Source of the DNA: SAR202 cluster bacterium
GTDB lineage: Bacteria; Chloroflexota; Dehalococcoidia; UBA3495
Direction of reading: 5' to 3'
Assembly: GCA_009392775.1 (NCBI GenBank)
Contig: VFFT01000097.1
Coordinates: 1 to 12,576, forward strand
DNA: 12,576 bases
Part shown: in pieces, positions 6,990 to 12,576 of the stretch
Layout: each line of letters begins with the position of its first letter
Position numbering within the stretch: the first letter of the stretch is position 1
Translations under genes and position numbers: made by a program
The notes under the pieces: model-generated
Database searches by the model: none
Told to the model about the DNA's origin: nothing
The model's input: only the letters and a program-made list of their open reading frames with translations

Positions 6990-8009
6990 TTACGATAGTC
7001 CCATCTTTTCATAAACTTCTTCAATTGTAGATTGTGCTATCGTGCGTGCGGTTTTTGCCCCTGCAGAAAGTATGTCTTTTATATCGTCTGGTCTTTTGCT
7101 CAATTCATTTCGTCGTTCTCTCATGGGGCCAAGATAAGTATTAAGGTTTTGAGCTAGTTGTCGTTTGCAGTCGACACAGCCGCGAGTAGCCGATGTGCAC
7201 TCTTGCTTGATAGTGCTCACATCGGACTCTTTGGTAAAAATGTTGTGAAGGGAATAAACATTACACACACTAGGACGGCCGGGTGTGTCTCGAGTGGTCC
7301 TTTGTGGGTCAGTAAATGCAGTAAGTACACGCTTAGTTGTATCTTCGTCATTAGAGGCTAGATCAATGTGGTTATCCAATGATTTACTCATTTTCTGCTG
7401 GCCGTCTAACCCGACAATCAATGGAACTTTGGTCAGCTTGGCTTGAGGTTCGGGGAATGTTTCGCCAAATCTATTATTGAAGCGTCTAACGATTTCTCGT
7501 GCCAGTTCTAAATGTGGTAATTGATCCTGTCCAACGGGAACTGTGTCCGCTTTGTAAAGTATGATGTCGGCGGTCTGGAGTATAGGATAGCCGACTAAAC
7601 CATAATTAACGCTTTCTTCCGTCTGGTCCATTTGTCGGACCTTTTCTTTAAAAGTTGGTACACGCATTAGCCAGCCTAGGGGAGTCACCATGCTTAACAA
7701 TGTGTTTAAAGTCATTACTTCAGGGATATGCGATTGGATAAAAATAGTGCTTTGATTGGGGTCAATGCCTGCAGCAAGCCAGTCTAGAGCCATTTCATAT
7801 ATGTTTGGTCGAATGTTGGAAATATCTTCAGGTGTTTCTATGGTCGTCAATGCATGTATGTCCACAATGGTATATATACATTGGTATGAATCTTGTAGAT
7901 CTACCCAGTTTTGTAGCGCTCCGAAATAATTTCCTAAATGTAATTGGCCTGTCGGTCGCATTCCGGATAGTATTGTCCCACTCGAGGGCTCAGCTTGTGT
8001 ATTAGGCAT
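6990..8009 (-). CDS. trpS: Tryptophan-tRNA ligase (TrpRS) with an iron-sulfur-type cysteine motif
   Basis: A full-length class Ic synthetase of 339 residues that charges tRNA-Trp. The HIGH-like signature is TGQLHLGNY (20-28) and the KMSKS loop is at 206-210. The anticodon-binding region carries Cys249, Cys271, Cys278 and Cys281, that is C-x21-C-x6-C-x2-C. This closely resembles the C-x22-C-x6-C-x2-C motif that ligates a [4Fe-4S] cluster in Thermotoga maritima TrpRS. The ATG at 8009 is supported by AAGGA nine bases upstream. It is the first gene of a three-gene run on this strand, followed by an IMPase-family gene after 46 bases. No T-box leader motif is visible upstream. TrpRS identity is certain; cluster binding is inference. 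Confidence 0.97.
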   Translation of the reverse strand: MPNTQAEPSSGTILSGMRPTGQLHLGNYFGALQNWVDLQDSYQCIYTIVDIHALTTIETPEDISNIRPNIYEMALDWLAAGIDPNQSTIFIQSHIPEVMTLNTLLSMVTPLGWLMRVPTFKEKVRQMDQTEESVNYGLVGYPILQTADIILYKADTVPVGQDQLPHLELAREIVRRFNNRFGETFPEPQAKLTKVPLIVGLDGQQKMSKSLDNHIDLASNDEDTTKRVLTAFTDPQRTTRDTPGRPSVCNVYSLHNIFTKESDVSTIKQECTSATRGCVDCKRQLAQNLNTYLGPMRERRNELSKRPDDIKDILSAGAKTARTIAQSTIEEVYEKMGLS

Positions 8010-8192
8010 TCAGATAAATCCTTGTTACGAGAACTAGTTGAGGTGCTTTTCTGTTACAACGATGGTACTTATGAGTATCATTGGCAAGTGTATTACCTGA
8101 TGCACTCAACGTTGTTGGCCGAACGAAGTCTAGCATGGGGAGCGTAAAAGCATCAAGAAGTAGACTATGCGAAATGTGTAAGGAGGATTCAA

Positions 8193-8627
8193 TTGAGCGA
8201 GGGCAACAAAGAACAAAGACCTTTAGTTGGTGTAGGGGTAGTATTTATTAGGGATGGAATGATATTTCTCGCCAAACGATCTGGCTCGCACGGAGCTGCT
8301 ACTTGGGGGTGTGCGGGAGGGCATTTAGAATTTGGTGAGTCACTAGAAGCTTGTGCGCGTAGGGAAGCTAAGGAAGAACTTGGGGTAGATGTAGGTGAAA
8401 TGACGTTTCTTTGTATAGCCAACATTATCGACTACGGTGTGCATTATGTAGACGTTGAGTTTCTAGGAGATATCGGAAATCAAACGCCAATGACTATAGA
8501 AGAAGATAGTTTTACAGAAACAGGTTGGTTTCCTTTGGATCAATTGCCGGAAGTTTTATTTACGCCCGTTAGGTATGCTATAGATAGCCTGAAAAACGGT
8601 TCGATTTGTTATGATATAAGTGAGTGA
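8193..8627 (+). CDS. Nudix hydrolase, NUDT15/MutT-like
   Basis: The product has 144 residues with a complete Nudix box from Gly43 to Val65: G-x5-E-x7-REAKEELGV, with Glu58, Glu61 and Glu62 as metal ligands. The lead-in VGVGVVFIRDG, then LAKRSGSHGAATW and GGHLEFGES, closely resembles NUDT15 (MTH2)-type enzymes that hydrolyse modified or surplus nucleoside triphosphates to monophosphates. A role in cleaning the nucleotide pool is likely, but substrate prediction in this family is unreliable. The start is TTG at 8193, set by a very strong SD (AGGAGGA, 8181-8187) with a five-base spacer. It diverges from trpS across 183 bases. The gene appears monocistronic; the gyrB promoter begins about 36 bases after its stop. 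Confidence 0.9.
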   Translation: MSEGNKEQRPLVGVGVVFIRDGMIFLAKRSGSHGAATWGCAGGHLEFGESLEACARREAKEELGVDVGEMTFLCIANIIDYGVHYVDVEFLGDIGNQTPMTIEEDSFTETGWFPLDQLPEVLFTPVRYAIDSLKNGSICYDISE

Positions 8628-8663
8628 TAAGGTTTTAGCACCTAAGCACGTTTATTCATAATC

Positions 8664-8672
8664 TGGTATAAT
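8664..8672 (+). promoter_or_regulatory. Extended -10 promoter for gyrB
   Basis: TGG followed by a perfect TATAAT (8667-8672) forms an extended -10 element (TGnTATAAT). No good -35 hexamer is seen 16-18 bases upstream, which is typical for extended -10 promoters. Transcription would start near 8679, giving a gyrB leader of about 210 bases. Confidence 0.6.
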
Positions 8673-8695
8673 ATTCCGTAGGAAATACTACAGAC

Positions 8696-8739
8696 GGTAC
8701 CGAGAGCAACTTTATAATCCGTGTTGCAGTTTCGGTGCC
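8696..8739 (+). ncRNA. Stable hairpin in the gyrB 5' leader, possible structured regulatory RNA
   Basis: GGTACCGAGA (8696-8705) pairs with TTTCGGTGCC (8730-8739) through ten pairs, two of them G-U. An AG bulge follows (8728-8729), then GCAAC (8706-8710) pairs with GTTGC (8723-8727) around a 12-base loop. The structure begins about 17 bases after the predicted transcription start. It has no U-tract, so it is not a plain terminator. It matches no riboswitch or small RNA class I know. Pairing is visible; function is inferred. Confidence 0.4.
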
Positions 8740-8820
8740 TGATACCCACAGGACCGCATACTGGTGAGGAGTGAGTGAGGCAGTTGAGTGGTCATTTTGT
8801 TCCCATTATCAATTTCGTAA

Positions 8821-10824
<2,004 letters not shown>

Positions 10825-10841
10825 AGCTCTTACGCTCAATA

Positions 10842-10871
10842 TTGGCACCTGTTGTGATCTTAGTCTATAAT
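10842..10871 (+). promoter_or_regulatory. Strong sigma-70-type promoter for rpsT
   Basis: TTGGCA (10842-10847) and a perfect TATAAT (10866-10871) are separated by 18 bases. Transcription would start near 10878, leaving a leader of about 33 bases before the GTG start. This gives the ribosomal protein gene expression independent of gyrB just upstream, which has no terminator. Confidence 0.75.
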
Positions 10872-10910
10872 ATGTCCCAGAATCAATGATGGTTATAGGA
10901 GGAGGCACAG

Positions 10911-11159
10911 GTGCCGGCAAAGAAAACTCATAAGCAGTCTGTAAAAAGAAACGAGCGGAATCATAGCGTACTGAGTAATACGAGATCTACTGTCGCGAAT
11001 GCACGGAAAGATTTGGCTTCTGGTGACAGAGACACTGCAGTAGAATCTGTAAGGTTGGCTATGAGAGTGTTGGATAGAGCAGTTCAGAAGGGTATATTGC
11101 ACAAAAAGAATGCATCTCGGCGCAAGTCTAGGCTAGCGATCCACCTAAATAATATGTGA
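10911..11159 (+). CDS. rpsT: 30S ribosomal protein S20
   Basis: A small, very basic protein of 82 residues that binds 16S rRNA early in 30S assembly. It shows the bS20 pattern: a Lys/Arg-rich N-terminal helix (PAKKTHKQSVKRNERNHSV), a middle segment with A-x-x-x-R-K-x-L-A-S-G-D, and the characteristic C-terminal block AVQKGILHKKNASRRKSRLA. The start is GTG at 10911, set by AGGAGGAGG (10897-10905) with a five-base spacer. It has its own near-consensus promoter and a strong terminator 21 bases downstream, so it is an independent unit between gyrB and lexA. S20 genes often start with a non-ATG codon. Confidence 0.95.
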   Translation: MPAKKTHKQSVKRNERNHSVLSNTRSTVANARKDLASGDRDTAVESVRLAMRVLDRAVQKGILHKKNASRRKSRLAIHLNNM

Positions 11160-11180
11160 TTCTCGCCTGTATGTTTCATT

Positions 11181-11212
11181 AAAAAAGGCCTCACGAAAGT
11201 GAGGCCTTTTTT
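11181..11212 (+). terminator. Intrinsic terminator after rpsT
   Basis: This is a perfect 14-base-pair inverted repeat around a GAAA tetraloop (11195-11198). The GC-rich core GGCCTCAC/GTGAGGCC is flanked by six A on the left and six T on the right. On the + strand it is a textbook Rho-independent terminator. The A-run would let it act on the other strand too. Confidence 0.95.
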
Positions 11213-11226
11213 ATGACATCGGACGA

Positions 11227-11256
11227 TTGACACTCAATATGGCTGTTTGTTAGCCT
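11227..11256 (+). promoter_or_regulatory. Promoter for lexA
   Basis: A perfect -35 TTGACA (11227-11232) is followed after 18 bases by TAGCCT (11251-11256), preceded by TG at 11248-11249 as an extended -10. The weak hexamer is compensated by the -35 and the TGn. The start point would fall at about 11262-11264, directly at the SOS box. Confidence 0.55.
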
Positions 11257-11262
11257 TCTATT

Positions 11263-11276
11263 AGAACATATGTTTG
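11263..11276 (+). promoter_or_regulatory. LexA operator (SOS box) controlling lexA
   Basis: AGAACATATGTTTG matches 13 of 14 positions of the Gram-positive-type SOS consensus CGAACRNRYGTTYG. It overlaps the expected transcription start and lies 9 bases before the lexA ATG at 11286, as expected for autorepression. The consensus is established for Bacillus and actinobacteria; its use here is inference from the match and location. Confidence 0.85.
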
Positions 11277-11285
11277 GAGATGGTT

Positions 11286-11936
11286 ATGTCTCAAAAGGAT
11301 AAATTGCCTAATCGTAGGCAAAAAATTCTGGATTTCATTCAAGACTTTATGCAGGATAATGGTATACCGCCTACCGTCAGAGATATACAGAAGGCTTGTG
11401 AGATCAGTTCTACATCGGTAGTGGACTACAATTTAAGACTTCTGGATAGAGATGGTTTTCTTAACCGAAGACCTGAAATGGCACGAGGCATAGAGTTGCT
11501 GGGTGCTAGTGGTACACACGGAGCTAATACTCTGAAGGTTCCTATTGTGGGGAGTATAGCTGCTGGGAGCCCTATCCCAGTTTTTCCTAACGAGATGGAT
11601 TCTCAAAATGCGGATTTTGATTTTATAGAAATATCTTCAGAAGTTAATAGAAAATATGGAACTGTTTTCGCACTGGAAGTTAAGGGTACTTCCATGATAG
11701 ATGCTTTGATAGATGATGGCGATGTAGTGCTAGTGCAGCCCACTCCTAACGTTGAACAGGGCGAAATGGCAGTAGCATGGATTGCGGATAGAGAAGAAGC
11801 TACGTTGAAGAAATTTTATGTCGAGGGTGACAAGGTACGACTTCAACCGGCAAACAGTGCAATGGGGCCTATTTATTGTCAGGCTAAAAATGTTGAAGTG
11901 CGTGGGAAAGTAGTCGGTGTAATCCGTAAATATTAA
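11286..11936 (+). CDS. lexA: SOS repressor LexA
   Basis: The product has 216 residues. The N-terminal winged helix-turn-helix (about 7-70) shows RRQKILDFIQ, GIPPTVRDIQ and the recognition stretch SSTSVVDYNLRLLDRDGF, ending RGIELLG. The C-terminal S24 peptidase-like domain has the Ala93-Gly94 cleavage site in VGSIAAGSPIP. The catalytic Ser136 is in KGTSMIDALIDDGD and the catalytic Lys175 in ATLKKF. It is therefore an intact, RecA-stimulated self-cleaving repressor. I chose the ATG at 11286 with GGAG six bases upstream. A TTG at 11274 and an ATG at 11280 would place coding sequence inside the SOS box or SD. The gene ends six bases from the convergent NrtS-like gene. Its regulon should include recA-recX in this window. 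Confidence 0.97.
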   Translation: MSQKDKLPNRRQKILDFIQDFMQDNGIPPTVRDIQKACEISSTSVVDYNLRLLDRDGFLNRRPEMARGIELLGASGTHGANTLKVPIVGSIAAGSPIPVFPNEMDSQNADFDFIEISSEVNRKYGTVFALEVKGTSMIDALIDDGDVVLVQPTPNVEQGEMAVAWIADREEATLKKFYVEGDKVRLQPANSAMGPIYCQAKNVEVRGKVVGVIRKY

Positions 11937-11942
11937 GGAATC

Positions 11943-12299
11943 TTATCTACGTGTATTTAATAGGCCTGATACTGTTGCAACCACGAACGGCACTAAATAC
12001 GTTGAAGGAATCTTCCACAGGAAAGTTGAGGTCATCTGGCCTGAGAGTATTAGATCGCCCTGGTTTAGTGCAGTGAGCAGCGCCCCGACTATTAAACTCG
12101 TTATCAGGGATCGTTTGAGCATAGGAACATGTAGCAAAGCGCAGGTGGTACACTTGGTAATGGAAAAAGTTGAAATCGGGGACTCAGTTTTCACTTGAAA
12201 AGTGTGGCCTCTCGTGTCCCTTAAGATTTTATTGCACCTGATACAGCAGTGTGACGTATTTGTCTTCGACTGAGAAGGCTCTGGAATGGTGATTTGCAT
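11943..12299 (-). CDS. NrtS-like nitrate/nitrite transporter-family protein with N-terminal cysteine-pair region
   Basis: The product has 118 residues. The C-terminal half (about 61-114) resembles the small two-helix NrtS family: LKRSLITSLIVGALL, then LNQGDLILSG, then WKIPSTYLVPFVVATVSG. NrtS proteins are low-affinity nitrate/nitrite transporters described in cyanobacteria and other bacteria. The N-terminal 60 residues carry two cysteine pairs, C19-x2-C22 and C50-x2-C53, spaced like a zinc ribbon, which simple NrtS proteins do not usually have. The ATG at 12299 is strongly supported by GGGAGG five to six bases upstream. The gene converges on lexA with a six-base gap. No other nitrogen genes are visible. 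Family assignment rests on remembered motif similarity, and transport of nitrate by this copy is inference. Confidence 0.7.
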   Translation of the reverse strand: MQITIPEPSQSKTNTSHCCIRCNKILRDTRGHTFQVKTESPISTFSITKCTTCALLHVPMLKRSLITSLIVGALLTALNQGDLILSGQMTSTFLWKIPSTYLVPFVVATVSGLLNTRR

Positions 12300-12379
12300 G
12301 GTGTCCTCCCTGGCGAGTGAGAATACGGAGTAGGATATATAAGTATCGGTCGTCTAGTTGTCTCTTCGTCTGGCAAGTA

Positions 12380-12576
12380 CTATTTAGCCAGGATTTTTAT
12401 CGGGTGCCATGCTGAATCGATCAAACGTGTTATTCCAAAGAAACCAAATGAGTTGTTATATGCTCGATAATCACTTCCACTTGAAGACTTAGATTCGGGT
12501 TGAGATGATATAGTTTGCCCTTGCATCAATTTCACCGCTTCTGTGTCTGAAAAGTGTGATGAGGGCAATTCTTCTA
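12380..12576 (-). CDS. C-terminal fragment of an unidentified protein running off the window
   Basis: The frame is open from the window edge to a TAG at 12382-12380, giving 64 visible residues. There is no SD before the only internal start candidates, so the true start probably lies beyond the window. The visible part is polar and Ser-rich (SSQPESKSSSGSDYRAYNNS), then ends in GFFGITRLIDSAWHPIKILAK. I do not recognise a family. It would be transcribed toward the NrtS-like gene, with an 80-base gap. It could still be a chance open frame. Confidence 0.4.
   Translation of the reverse strand, partial: EELPSSHFSDTEAVKLMQGQTISSQPESKSSSGSDYRAYNNSFGFFGITRLIDSAWHPIKILAK

Noticed and set aside
8010..8192. 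T-box riboswitch before trpS
   Set aside because: No conserved T-box antiterminator sequence or terminator pair is present on the minus strand, and the gap is short.
11274..11285. TTG at 11274 or ATG at 11280 as the lexA start
   Set aside because: They overlap the SOS box and the GGAG ribosome binding site, which fit the ATG at 11286.
12371..12390. CTGGC/GCCAG hairpin around the stop of the right-edge gene as terminator
   Set aside because: It has five pairs, a long loop and no T-tract.

Overview
The window is an ordinary chromosomal stretch of a bacterium with moderately AT-leaning DNA. It is dense with housekeeping genes, and there is no sign of phage, insertion sequence, CRISPR array, tRNA or rRNA. 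The lexA operator is of the Gram-positive/actinobacterial type (CGAAC-N4-GTTYG-like). There are two divergent PlsY-type acyltransferases, a GyrB of about 644 residues with no insertions, a TrpRS with a four-cysteine iron-sulfur-type motif, and frequent TTG and GTG starts. My best guess is an uncultured Chloroflexota of the Dehalococcoidia/SAR202 kind. That is inference from gene content, not a computed placement.

Layout. 1-1495 (+): 3' part of a PHP-domain phosphoesterase, overlapping a PlsY-like gene by the four bases TTGA. 1521-3498 (-): glutaredoxin-like gene, then recA and recX, with recA and recX only 3 bases apart. 3651-5359 (+): a carboxymuconolactone decarboxylase-family gene, then a protein made almost entirely of TPR repeats. 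5378-8009 (-): trpS, an inositol-monophosphatase-family gene and a second PlsY-like gene, probably one transcript. 8193-8627 (+): a NUDT15-like Nudix hydrolase. 8664-11212 (+): gyrB behind a structured leader of about 210 bases, then rpsT with its own near-consensus promoter and a perfect intrinsic terminator. 11227-11936 (+): lexA with a promoter overlapped at its expected start by a near-consensus SOS box. 11943-12299 (-): an NrtS-like small membrane protein with an N-terminal cysteine-pair region. 12380-12576 (-): the C-terminal end of an unidentified gene that leaves the window.

How the genes relate. lexA, recA and recX form the core SOS circuit: LexA represses, RecA filament triggers LexA self-cleavage, RecX restrains RecA. 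The Nudix enzyme may add nucleotide-pool sanitation. The two PlsY-like proteins point to phospholipid synthesis. trpS and rpsT belong to translation, and gyrB to supercoiling. No stretch longer than 300 bases lacks a gene. The longest is the 262-base gyrB upstream region, which carries a promoter and a hairpin.

I did not find a convincing new multi-gene system. The observations most worth checking are the gyrB leader RNA, the cysteine-pair-NrtS fusion, the two PlsY paralogues with altered motif residues, and the SOS operators.
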